A stretch of DNA of 64,000 bases from Hypomesus transpacificus (GCF_021917145.1 NC_061074.1:13125772-13189771), one strand, 5' to 3'; shown: positions 9,992-24,700, counted from the first letter of the stretch. Made by a program: numbers and translations. Notes: a model not told the origin generated them from the letters alone.

Positions 9992-11798
9992 ATGGCTACT
10001 CTCAAGAGGGCAGTCGTATGTGTCAATTTGTTCAGGTAAATACCGTTTCTTTGTGTGCTTTTGAGTGTATTGACAGTTTCAAGTCAATTTACAGAATTGT
10101 TTAACAACATCTAAACATATCTTCCGGTCTGACTTCAATTTCTGTCACTGTTTAGGAACACAGCCAGCGTTCTTAGCAGTAGAAAACCTTCGCGGCATGG
10201 ATTGGTTCGACTCACAGATGTCACCCGCACGAGTATGGTGTCCCTGAGCGTTGGGAGTGGACTGTGCGCAGTTCCCTTCACGCAGGTAGGACTTTCTTCA
10301 ATGAATCTTAAGAGAAATGACCGGAGTAAATAGCCTAAACAGCTAATGTCGTTGTATACCCATACTACCCCATGTTCATCAAACACCACCCACACCAAAC
10401 CTCATGTTCTATTATCTTTCTCTCCAGCAGGTTGAAAACCTGTCTAATGAATCTCTTGTCCGGAAAGCGTCTTTGGTGGTTTTTGACAGTGCGAACACCT
10501 ACCTTTCCCAGACCACTCTGGCCCTTGTTGACTCCTTAACACAATATGCTAAAGTAAGCCACTTTGACGAATCGCATCACTCGGAGACTATCAAGCTTAT
10601 GGCATCATTTCATCTACACACTATTTATAATTTTTTTCTGATGGACTGTTTGTTCCGTTTTTATTGTCTTTACAGGCTCTACATACACTTATTGCCCTTC
10701 AGAAACGGTACTTGGCCTCTTTGGGAAAACTGAATGCAGGACAGGAGGATTCAATTTGGCAAGTTATCATTGGCCAGCGTGGGGAGGTATGTGTACTTTT
10801 GTTAAAGACATTGACTGAAATTGTGGCAAAGCAAATGTCATTTTCAAGACATTCTCCTAAACTGCCATCTCAAGTCATTTGTGGTGTACTGTAATTAAGT
10901 GTTTCAGTCATGTAATAGAACCGGAAAGTGAAAAATAAGCATTATTGACCACTCTTCTAGTCCTAAATAAACATTTACTAAGTTGTGATGGATCTCTCTG
11001 GCAGGTTTCTGACAGACTAGAAGAATGCAACCGTTTCGAGTCGAACTGGATGAATGCCGTCAACCTGTGTAAAATGGCTGCAGAGGCAGCATACAGCACA
11101 GGTGTGTATACATTTTAAACAAGCTGTCAGGTTGCTTCCATTATACCACCTGAGCCACAATATCTAACTAGTATTCAGACGTGATACCCAGTCTGGTTGT
11201 GTGGAGTCTTATTCCTACTTGTTTCCCACGGGAAGCAGTCTTCTGTCAGTGCTGTGTCCCTAACACAGACGTTAACTTGTCATTGAAGCAATAAGCTGAA
11301 ATGCCTCATTAGAAAGACCCACACCTGACATGTTTGTTGTCATCTTCTCACTGCTTTGTAGTTTACTTAGTATGCTGCTCCGTCTTTGTAGGGCTGTCAG
11401 AGCATTGTGTGGATCAGTAGGTGTTAGCCCTAAAGATGTCTCCATTTCCCATTTGATGGATGAGAGAGATGATGGACAGGAGTATCTGTCTGTAGGCTTT
11501 TCTCTTCATGGATGTAGATTGTGTCAACTCTCACCCCTGTCCTTGGGACGGTGCAGTAAGACTAGAGGAGTTATTGTGCTTATCTTCATCACCAGGAGCT
11601 GAACATGCGTCCATCACGGCTAAGACCAACCTGCAGATAGCACAGTCCCAGGTGGAGGACATACGGAAGCTGTCGCAGCACGCTGAAAAGAAGCTGGCTG
11701 AGACCAAGGCCGATGAGATCCAGAGGATGGCAGAGTATGCTTCCTACTTGGAAAGGGGATATGAAGAGGTGCCAGAGGCTTACCTGAGAGAGGACTGA
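9992..11798 (+). CDS. diablo: DIABLO/Smac, mitochondrial pro-apoptotic IAP antagonist (6 exons)
   Basis: Coding exons are 9992-10035, 10156-10285, 10431-10553, 10676-10786, 11005-11101 and 11596-11798, all with GT-AG borders and a continuous frame. They encode 235 residues (human DIABLO: 239). Residues 1-52 form a basic, Ser/Arg-rich mitochondrial presequence. Cleavage after Cys52 would expose AVPF (53-56), the motif that binds BIR domains of inhibitor-of-apoptosis proteins and frees caspases after release from the intermembrane space. The rest is helical: LSQTTLALVDSL in exon 3, WQVIIGQRGE in exon 4, MAAEAAYSTG across exons 5-6, and a C-terminus EEVPEAYLRED that matches the family closely. 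The start ATG has A at -3 and G at +4. Teleosts may have two diablo paralogues; I cannot say which this is. Confidence 0.95.
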
Positions 11799-12240
11799 GC
11801 GAAGGCCCAGCTGATGTGAACATTCACTTTATAGAGTTTCAGGGGAGTGAGTCAGTTGTTTCACCTCAGTAAGAGGTGATACTCTGCAGACTGCAGTACA
11901 GCATCTGTGCAGTATTTCACACCCACAACAAGTGTGCTTTACGTGTGTGTAAGTGTGAAACAGGAATGCTCGACTTACTCAAGAATTAAACTATGCTGTA
12001 GCTGTTATACGTATCATGGAGTTGATTCATAAAGGATATAGTTGGTATTGTATTTACATCTGCTTATACAAATATGTTAAAGGATTGTAATAGTGAAAGC
12101 TGGTTTTAATGAGTATTAATTCCCTGTATGCAAAGCTCTCAACGTTTTTTTAAACTTACCTGTTTCATGTTGTCTGATTAGTTAAATTCCTTGTTTCAAC
12201 TATTTATTTAATTGCATTTGAAATAAAATTCAAACTGTAA
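11799..12240 (+). promoter_or_regulatory. diablo: diablo 3' UTR with polyadenylation signal
   Basis: The sequence after the stop codon is AT-rich and non-coding. AATAAA at about 12222-12227 is the best polyadenylation signal for diablo; a second, AATAAAA, lies near 12302. Confidence 0.6.
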
Positions 12241-12725
12241 ACTGAATTCTAAATTACTTATGTATTTTGTTTCATCAATTGATGACACCTGTGTGCACTT
12301 ATAATAAAAACATTTTTTTATATATACTTTTTAAATGGTTCATAATTGTCAAGCACTTTTCATAGATTTAGTTTTATTTACCTAATATGGTGATCTGTCA
12401 AGAAGAGCAAACTCAGCAAAAGCACATGGGCAAAGATTCAATAATGAAAATGTTGAGAGTGCATTTTAATCTGTCTTTTATGGAAAGCCTGAGAGTGGGT
12501 TCAGCGAAAATCTGGCATTTGGCAAGTTTTTTATTGAGGACTTGAGTCTCTGCCAACTAGGAGAACAAAATACCACTGTGGTTCTCTTGGGAAACATTCT
12601 GTTTGCAAAAGTAGATAGCATTTTGTTTGTCCCTATGTAAACTCAGCATTAAAACCTGTGACGCACCTCTTGCGTCTTTTGGGCTATTCATTGGTCAATC
12701 AAAAGGAGGTGCCAGGTTGTTAGAG
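12241..12725. other. Intergenic sequence, no gene seen
   Basis: AT-rich, no open frame with a recognisable domain. Confidence 0.4.
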
Positions 12726-13113
12726 CAGCCATTCCTCACTTTTCCACTTTGCGGCCCAATTGCATAACGAAAAAAAAAAAGGATCCCCAACAACACATTT
12801 TTCATCTGAATGTAAAGACATTGTTTCATCCTTTCAAAACTTTTGTTTCCAAAAATTACTTTTTCAAAATTATGTTTTCAACCTTTGGAATCTTTTCACA
12901 TAGGCTACACAATGAAAGTAGAGGAGAGAGGAGCGTAACTATTGACGTTTCGGTCATGATGAATTAAAGGCAAAATATCATTGATACCACCAGTATTCAA
13001 AATAATTTACCAACATATTTATTTTTCATGTTTTAGTTTTCGTTGGTTGGCGGCCTACTTGCATTACCCTACTGGACCACTAGCGAGCGCGGCCAACAGG
13101 TTGGGAATCGCTG
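12726..13113 (-). mobile_element. hAT-like non-autonomous element, copy 1 (388 bp)
   Basis: The left end is CAGCCATTCCTCAC and the right end is CAACAGGTTGGGAATCGCTG, so the termini are CAG...CTG and imperfectly inverted (CAGCGATTCCCAAC against CAGCCATTCCTCAC). The ends and several internal blocks match, in opposite orientation, the element at 48017-48656. Shared internal blocks include GGCGGCC next to TTACCCTA, TCGGTCATGATGAATT, and CTTTGCGGCCCAATTGCAT. The flanks share only a TAG core (TGTTAGAG against CTCTAGTA), so any 8-bp target-site duplication has decayed. No transposase frame is seen. Confidence 0.72.
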
Positions 13114-15703
13114 CTCTAGTATTATTGTAGGATACTGTTTAGAAAGTAATTTGATTCAAAGAGTTTCAGTGTTAGTAAATAATTCACTACCTTGTAGAAG
13201 AATATGTTGCACAATGTCTGATTATGTGTCTCTGCACTTTTTATTCTTGGCAATAATCCAAACAACACTCTTTCTCTTTTCTCACCTCTCGTCAACACAT
13301 AGATCATTGTCCCCTAAGCCAGGGTTCTTCTGAGATAGAGTACAAAACAAATCGTTAATGACTTTGGTAAAGTTTATTTTTCAGTCCTTAAATTGACCTT
13401 TAGATTACATTATTAGTTATTAGCTTTAAATAATGCTATTAGTTATTTTACAGTAATGTGGGACATAGGACAGAATGAAATCAGGAAAACAGACTACATT
13501 GGGTTGGGTTTTTATCTGTGCTTATTTACTAAATTTAAATTTAAAAGAAAAACAAATTGAAACCCATTAGGGTTTATGGAAATGTTAATCTCCACTGTAC
13601 CTGCAGATGGCGATCTAAATCCATTACAAAAAGGCAAGTCTGTGCATTGATGCAGTCTGCATTCATATCAATCGAACAAACAAGCAAACACCAAATAATA
13701 CACACACTGAACTGTTAGATCATGTAACAATGTGCACACGACATGAGATTATATGACATGTTGTGGTACTGGAGTGTTTTGTTTTTTCATTTCCTTCATA
13801 TTTTGGTTTCACAAACTGTATGTCCTCTAATGTCAAGTCAGTCATGCATAGGGACGGTTGAGAGAGAGTTCAATAAGGAAACACTATTCAAGCTGTAAAC
13901 AAAAGTGTGTAGCGTCAGCAAAGGGATGACCTCCTCCTGCTCGTAGATTGACCAACCCTTGGCAGGGATAAGAGACCACAGGGGGTGGGATGTAGAGGGA
14001 TGAGGTGTACCGAGTTGGTTCACCAATGGTGGGGGTGGGGGGGAGGAATGTTGAGATTAACAAAAGACTGTTTTCACAGTCTGTAAAACCAAATGCTCCA
14101 GACAGGCTGTGTGGATGTTCACCTTCTAGTCACAGGAGAGGTGGTGCCAACATTTTCCCCCCTGACAGGCAAGAATTGTAGTAACGCAATCAGAAGAACA
14201 TTCCACTGAGTAATATTCCAGTGAGGTTGTCACACAACAACCAAGGTTATATACCATAAAAACGTCGAAACATTTATACTATTAAAGCTATAATTGGACT
14301 CTGAAGTCACATTTTAGCATTTTGCTACTCACAAGCCCATGGTATTTTAAATAATTTGTAAGTATTTAAATAAACTACTGACTACAATGCATTAAATTAA
14401 CAAATGTGATTGATCATCTCATTAACGTATCCCCCTGAGGCTGTCAACTGCACTGAGACCACATAACATCATATGAATTGAACACAAACAAAGTGGTCCA
14501 GGGCAGGTGATTGATCGTAGAAAATGGCACCTCTTTTACTTAGAGATTGAAGATATAAATAACACCTATGAGGTGTAGGGAGACAGGGAGGGATGGGGCA
14601 GAGTGGCAACACAGTATGGGTCATGCTTTAATCACAGCAAGGCTGAGTTGTGGCCCTATGGTGGAGAGAGGAGTGTGACAGGGTTAAATATTGCAGGAGG
14701 GATTCCTACAGTTAATGCTTCCCTAAGGAGACACAGGGAACTGGAACTAGCACAGGCAATGGATGAAGATATCAACACAGGCCACAGCTGAGTGATAGCT
14801 GTAAATGAAGAAGACAGTATTACTTTGCTGTGCACAGATTTGTTCTCATACAATCCATTTATTATAGCTTTTTTACATCAATGTGAGGAATGCCCTTTTT
14901 GACATCATGTGACTACTCTGCTTTTTTGCTTGAAACACCATACCCATTTACAGCTCTAATTGCACTTTGGCAACTGTAGTAGGTTGGAAATCTCAAATCA
15001 ACTATCTCACTTTAAGTGCAAACTTCGTTCCATGTAGCCTTTTTTTTCATCTTCATTATTTAGTTGTAATCCAATATTCTTCCATGAAACTGTTTTTAGA
15101 TGTAAATGTTACAGTAAATGTTTTCATACATTATACAATGGAACAGTATTTGTACCGTGATATTCTTTTACCATATTAAAATATCCTGTTGAGTATGGGC
15201 CGCGTGTGGATTACTCAAATCCAAACGTGACCCATTGCACATTTTGTGTTTACTTGACCATTACAACCTTGGTGTTTAGACTTCATAACATTTAAAACGT
15301 TTGACTTCTGGGTGGATCTAAAACTCTCTTCTGTAGGTGATAGATCCCTTTGTATCTCTAGTAAAACAAAAAAACGATCACTTCTCCGCACCAAATACCT
15401 GTTAAATGCGACTTTTTGACTTATGGTTGAATGCAGACATAGAAAACATTTATGGCGATTATAAGTGCTCAATTGTATTTTAAAATATGAAAGGAATCAA
15501 ATTGTTTGGTGGAATTTGCAACTGAAATCACGGCAGGTGCATGTATGATTGTGAAAAATCTCAACACTCAAAACTGAGTATTGGTACTGCCCACGCGCAG
15601 ACTGGTCGCTATGGTGAGCAAAGGATTCCCGAGCAGCAGCATTTGAACAGAGGAGAAATCGCACCGAGTGAAAAGACAGGGAGCGAAAGTGCAGGGAGAA
15701 ATC
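13114..15703. other. Diablo-nectin3 intergenic region and nectin3 5' UTR/promoter area
   Basis: No gene was recognised. Open frames of 60-96 residues on both strands have no domain, codon pattern or splice support. The last 150 bp before 15704 are probably 5' UTR; they contain GCCCACGCGCAGACTGG near 15588 and a short upstream open frame ATGGTGAGC...TGA at about 15612-15647, which would lie in the leader if transcription starts upstream of it. No TATA box is evident close to the nectin3 start. Confidence 0.4.
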
Positions 15704-18700
15704 ATGGCGAAAAGATTGCTACTCCCCAAGAGTACTCTGCCATTTAATGGACTGCGAGCTGCATTGTTATTTATTGTCATGCATGGATTAATCTGTAAGT
15801 AACTTTTTTATTTAAACAACTTCAATGGTGGTATTTTCTAAGTTGATGAAATACAAAGTTGATTGCTAGCGAGCTTGCTAATTAGCTGCACTGTAGCTAG
15901 CAAGGTAGCTAGCCAGCAAGACAAGTACTGGATAGACGTGCGTCTGTGCTCACTGCGACTGAGCTAACGGTTTCTTATGAATAGTCTAAAAGGTTTTGTA
16001 TATTTTAGTAACTTCAACTTAGTCAGATAACTCTCCCTGAAATATGACAAGTTAACAAGATCAGGTTCACTGACAACAAGTTTCAGTGAAGTTTACCTTG
16101 TCCATGCCTGGCAACTTAAGAATGTCATACCGCTGTTAGAGTACGTATTTTCCTCGGAATTCAACCAACAAGTTAACCAAACAATACGTCTACTGTATGG
16201 GTTAACTAGGTAACTACTGTCCCAATATTTAATGCCTCGCTGCTCGAACTGTGGGTGTCTATTCATCGTTAACTGGGGTTTGCGCTCTGCCTGGAATCAT
16301 AGCATTTGTTAAAGGTAGACAATTGCCCCTTTTTGGTAAATAGCAGAACATCGGAAGGAAGGCTTCCTAGTGGCATTTTCCCTGGTCGAACAGTGACAAT
16401 GGACTTTTTTGTAGTAGACAGACCTGGATTTGTTGCAACCTGTTCGAAACCTGACTTTTCCCTCACAATTTTAAGATGCTCTTCTACCTTTTTTCTTCCT
16501 TAGAGTTTGAAATGAAGCCGTCACTTCTAAGGAAGAAAAAATAAATATTCTGCAAGGTTTTGTAACGCTCTGGTGAGCAGTGGGAATTTGCCAAGAGAAA
16601 GCTTGTAGCTATATTAAAGTCTAATTGAGTAAGTATTGGTGAATACGATATGGGAGAAAAGTTGAACGTGTCAGGTGAGAACAGTATAGGTGAAATGCCG
16701 CGAGCCTGAAAGGGCTGGGTGTGTGGCAAGGGAAATGAAGACATATTTCAGTGACTGAGAGGAAAGCACAGTAGCCGCAGAGTCTGGAAGTATTGACCTG
16801 CAGTTAGGCTCCATGCCAAAGCACCTTCCAGTCTTGCTGTCACATACGGTACAGCTGGGAAGGTTTGCTTTACCACACAGCTATCGGAGGACACAGCAGA
16901 GGACACAGTTGTTAAGGATTGACTGTCAAGGATAGACTGTGTTGCAAATAATAACACAGTCCCTTATTTAAGTATTGTTGTTGTGATAGTTGGAAGCTCT
17001 CTTACCCCTCTTCCCTTTGATTAATTATTGATCTATTTCATTAATAAACAGACGAAAAGCATTGCTTCCACCTAGTTGCTGAAACTCAACAAGGGGAACA
17101 CTTTGAATGAGGAGAGTGTACATTTTCGCCAAGCTTTTTTTATGGAGATTGTGTAATTTTCTTGACTGTCATTTTCAGCATAGCATGAGTGTAGATCAGA
17201 CAGCCGAGTGAGGAAGGGATAGTTTTAGGCGTGGTAACTGGCTGCAAGGTCTGTAATTGAAGAACATAGTTTTGTGGTTTCTTCTCTTGGGGCTGTGTGA
17301 TTCCCAATATATATAAATAACATAATGGAACCACCTAAATTACAGACTCAATTCAAAAATACATTTGAACAAGCAAAACAGTTCTATATAAATTACTATA
17401 TAAAGGTTTTGTATAAAACCCAGAGCATTAATAAGCTATCTTGGCTTCTTTGACCTACAGTATAAGTGGCTGCCTAGTGGTAATCTTTTATGATCATAAT
17501 GATCATCATCATTTAGTTTCCAAAGTAATCCACCCATACTAAAGTCATTTAAATTTGAAAATGGCTTTAACATCTATGAGGAACTTTAACATCTATGAGG
17601 AGTCACAGCTGGTGTATTATTCTGATCTTCTTAATTGATCTTCCTATTGGTTGAGGCAGCAGTCTGAATGCTGCCAATCACATTAAAAGGCTCTTTTGAT
17701 GGAGAGCCATGAGCAGATGAGTGCTTTATTGTGGGAAGTGGTGAATGTGTGGAGAGAGACTGTGGCCACCGTCACTAGCTTAGTGTTTTCAATGCATCCC
17801 TCCTCCTCCTCCTCTGACAGATGTAGAGGCAGCAGGATACCCCTCAGTAGTCCATTAGTGGATGTAAAGGACAAGGAGTGACCTCCTGGCCTGGGATAGA
17901 GCCTGGGAACATGCCTTTAACTAGGATTAAATTAAGATGGGCTACCTGGGATGCAGCCCTTCCACATCTATGTTGTGTACAAGGTCTTCTTTTATGGAAC
18001 TAGCCCGCACCTAATACTAATTTAATGCAAATGTCATATATTTTCAGTTGCTGTAATTTGTTGGCCATCTAGCCCACAGTGGAAGCTTGAGCCTTAATTT
18101 TCAGTGTCCTAGTGTTTCTTATATATAGCCGACTTGTGAACTTGAGTTTTTCAGAGCTACAACTGGGTGGTAAATATCTTCAAGATATCATCATGGTTAA
18201 TGACCAACTGTGAATGGATAGAGGCAGCCTTTTAAACCTCCTTTTACCTACTGTTGTCAGGAATTTCAGTTTTTCCACTGGGAGAGCAGATCTCAGCATG
18301 CACCCTATGCAAGGGGGCATTGTGGTTTAACAGTGCAGTATTTAAGAGTGGCACAGAGCAGGATGTGCATTGTCAGCAGTGTGTTCCCCTTAAGAGACAA
18401 GCTCCAGGGTTATGGGAAACAGGTGCAGCTACTTTTCAGTTTTCCAGCTCTCAGTCATACTATCAGGTACACACACACACTTGTGTTTGTAAATGGTCTT
18501 AATCGAAAGCTGTAATTATTTGAAACATGCTGTCACACAGGTACTGCTAGAAATGTGACATGACTAGTGAGATACTGGATGTCATACAGTGCACTGCACA
18601 AAGAGCCGGTCTGCTGTCAGTGGTGCTCCATCTTGGTCTAATTGTAGTTGTTAGCTGCTCTGTAAGTTTTTAACGAGGGTTTTTTCATGTGCACAAAGAA

Positions 18701-21700
18701 CAATTGTAAGACAGAGCTCTTTCAGACTAGGTCCACAGTGCAATCTGACTTGTTCCTCATGAGTCATGTCTAACAGTGCAGTATGCACTGTCATTCTCAG
18801 TCTGGCATCAACTACGATACCGACCGGACTTTAACCTTCAAGACTGAATCTTTATCCCCCTTTCTGCCATGGACTGTCTGAATGAGAGTTTTTGGGGCAT
18901 GCTCTTTCTGAGGCAATTGCTCCTTTTGACGTCTCGATCTCTGATTACAGTTAACCAATATAGATTATTTTTAGGGAATGTTTTGTGCTATATTGGTCCT
19001 GAACCTACTACCTTAGGCGCACTACTTTGATACAGATCTTCTACACTTTATAGAAAGTCCTGGTACTCCTGGCTGCAGTAAACAAAACTTTTTCCATTGC
19101 ATTACTAGCAGGGAAGAATTTTTTCAACTGAGTGCCTTTCAAGTGGCCTTGACTCGGTGTCATCGACTAGTATGACAAGAAAGGAGATCAGAAGAATAGC
19201 ACGTGGCTTAAGTCCTCCTCCACCCCCCAAGCCATAGTCCTTTCAAATAAAGCTATGCCAGACTCACAAACCTACAGCCAGACCTGTCCCCAAACAGGGA
19301 GAACTTGATTTGGCTAGCAGAGAAAACCAGTCACTTGTTTTAGTGTAGCAGCTATGACTCCTGGATTTCAGACCAGGATTTAACTAGCCAAACCCTTCCT
19401 ACTTCCAACAGCTTAGCCTTTGCCTCCCAGACCCACCATGGCCATCACCTCCCTCTTCTCTTATTCTGATTGGACAAACGGGTAAGGTTTATGCTAGGGA
19501 AGGGGGTTTGTACTGAGGGTTTGGACAGGCAGGATGTCTTCCAGTGTAGTCTTGCTTCTTCAGACAGACCTGATTTCTTTTTTATGATTCCCAAAAGATG
19601 GTTTAATCTTGACAGAAGTTAGCCTATACCCTAGCCCACTGTTCAAAGTGGGTGGTACGATGCATTGAGACAGGATTAGGGCGCTAATCTTCCAAAGGGA
19701 GAGGGCAAGTGAGTAAGAGAGGGAGAAGGTGAAAGAGGGAGAAAGGGAGATTAGAGACATAGAAAGAGAGGGTGAGAGAGTGAGAAAGGGACATTCGAGA
19801 CAGAGACAGAGAGGGAGAGGGTGAGAGAGGAAGAAAGGGAGAAGGTTAGAGACAGAGAGGGAAGGGGGAGTGGCGGGAAAGTATTCTCCCTCTGACCAGT
19901 GAAATTCCTCACTGACCAAACTACTGCTTTTATTGACAACTAAAGTCCGCACAGTACAGAACTGTGTTTTTGTTTTGCTGCCTTCCCTTTCTGCTAGATT
20001 GTTTGCAGTGGTACGCAATGACACAAGCAGCGAGGCAGGCTGGAGAGAATGCCCAAAGCATCTGACTCAACTCCAGCCAGCTGACAGTTGAACCTGCCTG
20101 TAGTTCCTGAAATGTTGAAAGTTGATGAGACCATCAATAAAGTAAACCCTAGTTAACCGTAATGTTTCACTTCATAGTTTTACTTCCCTGTGTTAAACAA
20201 AATGAGGATTTCTCTCAAAGTTCACAACTGGTATCTTCTTCAATGAACGAAGGCTGATCAGAGTGACTCCATCGTGACTTGGAACACCTTACCTTGAATA
20301 CCCAAAGTAGTTGAGACACAAATTAGGCTGTTTGTTTGCCTGCTCAACAACCTGTCTCTTGCCAAACAGAAAAGGCAGGCATGGGAACAGTTGCACATTT
20401 CGCTTGCTCATCCATCCTCTCCATCGCCAAGATTCCTTAATACCATTTTCTAATTATAGCACGTTACAAGGACAGATGAGATGCGCCTGGGAGGGATAGG
20501 GAAGCTCGCTTAACGGCAATCCTTTTAGTTTTCCAAGTTCCCTCCTTTGCAGTGGTAGGTTAAGTTACAATTTGTATATTGCATATAGCATATGACCTAC
20601 TCTACAAGGCTAAATATAGAAGGTAGATACAGGGTTTAGTAGCTTAACACTTGAAAACAAGTATCCAGCAGGTTTGTTCAACACTGTACTGAGGAGTCAC
20701 ACAGTGCTTGTCCATGGAAATCTCCAGGCTCACACATTTTTGAAAGAAAATCAGTATTCACAGCGTCACAGGAAACGGCTCTCTCAAATACAAATGCCAC
20801 TCTCATTAGCGTAACGCTAGCTTCCTCCAAGATTGAGTCATCATTTTTTCCATCTGATACCCCAGCCCCCTCCACTCCAGTCTCTTCCTCACGACTATTG
20901 TTGTTTAGTGACAGCCTCCATCACCATGCTGCATTCCCCTTGGACAGCTTAGACCTAGTTGTCGAAAGAGTTTGCTATGAATTACCACTGTAAGCAATGA
21001 CTGTTTTAGAAATATATAAATGGAGAACAAAACCATGGGAATCATTTTGAAGCCTGGACCACAACGATCCCATGTCCTCCAGGGTCTTTGTGACATGTTG
21101 TAACCATGTGACACATTATGGATCTACAGTAGGTCATTTAGCAAGGGTCAGTCTGGTCAGTAATCTGCAGGGGCCTGCTCCCCCGAGGTCTGATGGTATG
21201 TCGCTGTATTTCTGTGTCAATGCACAGTATGGGAATATGTTACAAGTCTGCCTTTAGTGAGGTTGTCAAAGCTGAGAATACAGTCGTCTTTCAAGGAGAT
21301 TGTAGCCGTCGGCCTGTAGGAAGGATGTCGAAGGGCCCAACCAACAAGGTTCACATAGTATACAGGCCCTCAGAGTCTCCTCACTCCATGGCAGGGCGTT
21401 TTCTTTAGGCATGGTCCACTGCTGGATTTACACATGAATTTTGTCAGACTGCTGTGAGGAATAGCATACTTCTCCGCTCTCCTTCTCCAGCCGCCTGTTT
21501 AGACAGGGCCCAGCAGGGTGGCAGATGCGCGGTATAGGATCCACCCTCTGGCTGCTGACGACCCGACGATGCTGTGCTGGAAATGATATTCTTTCCACAC
21601 TTTGTACGATCCTGTGGGGGTACAATGAATGCATGATAGTTTGAACTGAGATAATACAGCATAAAGCACTGGCTTCCAAAGACAATTTTTGAAATAGTTG

Positions 21701-24700
21701 TCAGATAGATGTTACAAAGTATCCCAATTCCCATATTTTATATTAGATACAATGTTGAATGTTCTTTCGTCATACTTTATAGTTGCATGAGACAGAACAA
21801 AGTGTCCTGTCTACCAATACACTAGCTTTTTTGTGTTCGGCCAACCTTCTTAGTGTAAGTGCACCTGTTTGTTAGTAAGACAGAGGAGCGATAACATTAA
21901 CAGTAGGGATTGCTGTCTTGTTGTCACCAGCATGTCAAGTGTCATACACTTGTGCTCTAATAGAGCTTGGGTCTGGTCCTGGCTTGACCCCTAACCAAAC
22001 GCCTCCTAAATTAGCCCATCTCATTCACACTGCCGGTTAAGAAACACTCGAGTGTTACAGTCGCCTCCGAGATCCTACTCTCTTATACTGCCCCCACTCA
22101 GCTTTGAAGCCTGGCCTTTCAATACACCACAAAACTGTGCACATTTCTGTATGTAATTAGGTTAACTTTCCAAAACTAGGCCTAGATTTAAAGCAAAGGC
22201 ATCAAAGTCCTGAATGTGTGTGCTGCTAAAGCAAGTCCTGCAACTGTCCTGCAGCCAGTGTGTCGGCATGGCCATGCAGTCCATCCTGTTGCTCTGTAGG
22301 CTAAAACTATTGATTTCGTCTTTTCCCTGTTACGGGTGGGTCTTCAATCAAGTGTGAAGGGATGGGTAGGGCACAGCCCTGTGTGTGTGAGTGTGTGTGT
22401 GTGTGTGTGTACAGCCATGGTGCTGTGTGGGGGACAGAAGGGGTCTTGAAGAGGTCTGAAAAGGCAACAGCCTGCCCCTCTGAAAGGCCCCTGTCAGTGT
22501 GTGTTTGTCATATATTATCCAGCTGAAACACCCTCACAAGTCACAATGCTAGGAAGGGCGGGGGTAGGCTAGATTACAGTCGGTGTGGGCACTAATGGCT
22601 TTTTCACACTGCACAAATATTCCTTGCGATAAAGGACCTGCGGTAAACCAACAGTTCAACACCCCTAGGCCCTTCTCTGATTAAGCACCATAAAACCAGC
22701 CCCTACAATGGGTATTGTCTGTGCTTTTTCTATCTCTCCTTATTCATTTAAAGAGGACTCCTAAAAGGATGATAGAGGCAGACAAATGGCTCTCAAATGC
22801 CTTTTGAAACCTTTAAGAGTGCAGTGTTTTAAGAGCCATGGCCAACAAAGAAAGCTGATGTCAGTAAATCACCCTTTTAAAGTAAGCAACTAGGCAATCT
22901 CTCCCTGCTTTACCTGGCTCTCATTCCATGTCAGGGGTCTATGGTTCACTTTGTGAAATAGTTTTTTTACATTCCTAATCCTTTCAGCATCCATGGCACT
23001 CTCTGCTAGATGTGTCATGTCTGCTTCCTAAAACCACAGAGAGGAGGTCTTTGGGCTGGGCTGGGCTGGACCAGGTTCTTCGGGATAGACCAGGGTCTGT
23101 CAGGCCGGGTCAGGTCTGGGTGGGCGGGAATCTTTGGCTCGTCAAGCGGCCGGTGCGGAATGTTTACACCGGTTGCTAGGCGAAGGTTCTGATTCATCAC
23201 TGCGTATTCTGAACAGCTTGTCGCAATTAGAGATGTCAGGAGGGAGAGGAACAAACACAAAGCATGCTCCCAAGACAAAGACCTACGTCTTCTTTTCATG
23301 ATTTCATTCTTGCCTCAGGTTTTTTGGGGGTTGTTTTTGCCTTTCTTGGATGGAAAGTTTCTTTACTAATCTCATGTTTGGCAAAAACTGTGTTTCCTGT
23401 GTTGAGTTAGATGGCCAAAGATGAGACTCAACATTTCCTCTGTGGGGCTCTCCCTCTTAAACATGACCCTCCCGTCATGCTGCCCATCAGATGTAACTTT
23501 TAAGTCTGGAACCCAAATCAATTTAAAATAATAACGTTTTAGGAGATCCATTGTGCTCCACACTTTGGTATTGTTTCTATGTTTTATAACATGAAAAAAT
23601 TGCAAGTTTACTATCTGTAACAGATGTCAACTCATGACTGTTTGCTTTTCATCACCACTACTAGAAGACAAGCAAATATCCAGTATGAAACAAAATTAAA
23701 GCCTGTACTATGCGCTGGGATTGTTGTGGTCTGTCTGGATGTAGGGTTCCAGCAGACAGACTGTAGCCCTGGGACAACCTGACCAGAGTTAATGTTGAAC
23801 CCCGGATCTCAACTAGTGCCTCTTACCTCCAGTACTGGGTGTGTTTTAAACAACTCTTGTTTGTTTGAATGGTAGGTCTCCAAGTGTCGCCAAGTAACCC
23901 CTTTCAATGCTCCTAGGGGTGTAGGTGTCCCACGCAGAGACCATCTGTGCCCCCTTCTCCCCCTGCAAGGTTGGGGGGGGCAGTCTCTAACACCCCACCC
24001 TCCAAAATACTGTCTGCTAAACAAACAGAGAATAGCAGTGATGGAGTCCTGTTACTAAGTGTGCTTTGACAGGCCTTAGAAGCTGACACAGAAACACGCA
24101 CTCCTCGGCAAAAGTGTGCGGGGGGGGGGGGGGGGGGGGGGGGTTGGTCGTGTGTGTGTGTGTTGTGACAGAGTATGTTGGGCATGTTGCGGAGACTTCA
24201 CTCTGAGATGTCGTGCTTGGATAGCTGGCACACATGCCTTGTGTTATGGTTGAGCACTGTTTGGAAGAGTTCGCACATTTCAGGGTTTGTTACAGTGCAG
24301 ATACAGAAATGAGTGGTTCATAGATTGCATAGAATAACAATGGTCAATGATTCCAAATATTTCTTATCTTAGCGGTGAAAGATTAGATTTGTCATTGAAT
24401 GAACACCTTGTGGACAATTTATAGGCTAATGTTGACTTTGGCAACCGTAAATGACTGATGTTTCCTTTACTACTGTACCGTGGCCTCAAGTTTCTAAAGG
24501 TATGTTTGTGTGAAGTTATTGTGGTACAGTAGGTAGGCTTGTGAACAGGGGCCAACCTCAGCTGTTGCCTCAGCTGTGGAGTAGAGCCTCTACACTTTGT
24601 GACCCTGACCCCCAGTTACACCTAAGTTCACACAGCACTAAGGCTGCACCCTGGCTCAACACAAACATACTACCACAAGGACAACAGAACAGGACTCGAT

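Noticed and set aside
19560-20024. 154-codon minus-strand Ser/Leu-rich frame
   Set aside because: It is driven by the purine-rich repeat at 19686-19870; no domain is present.
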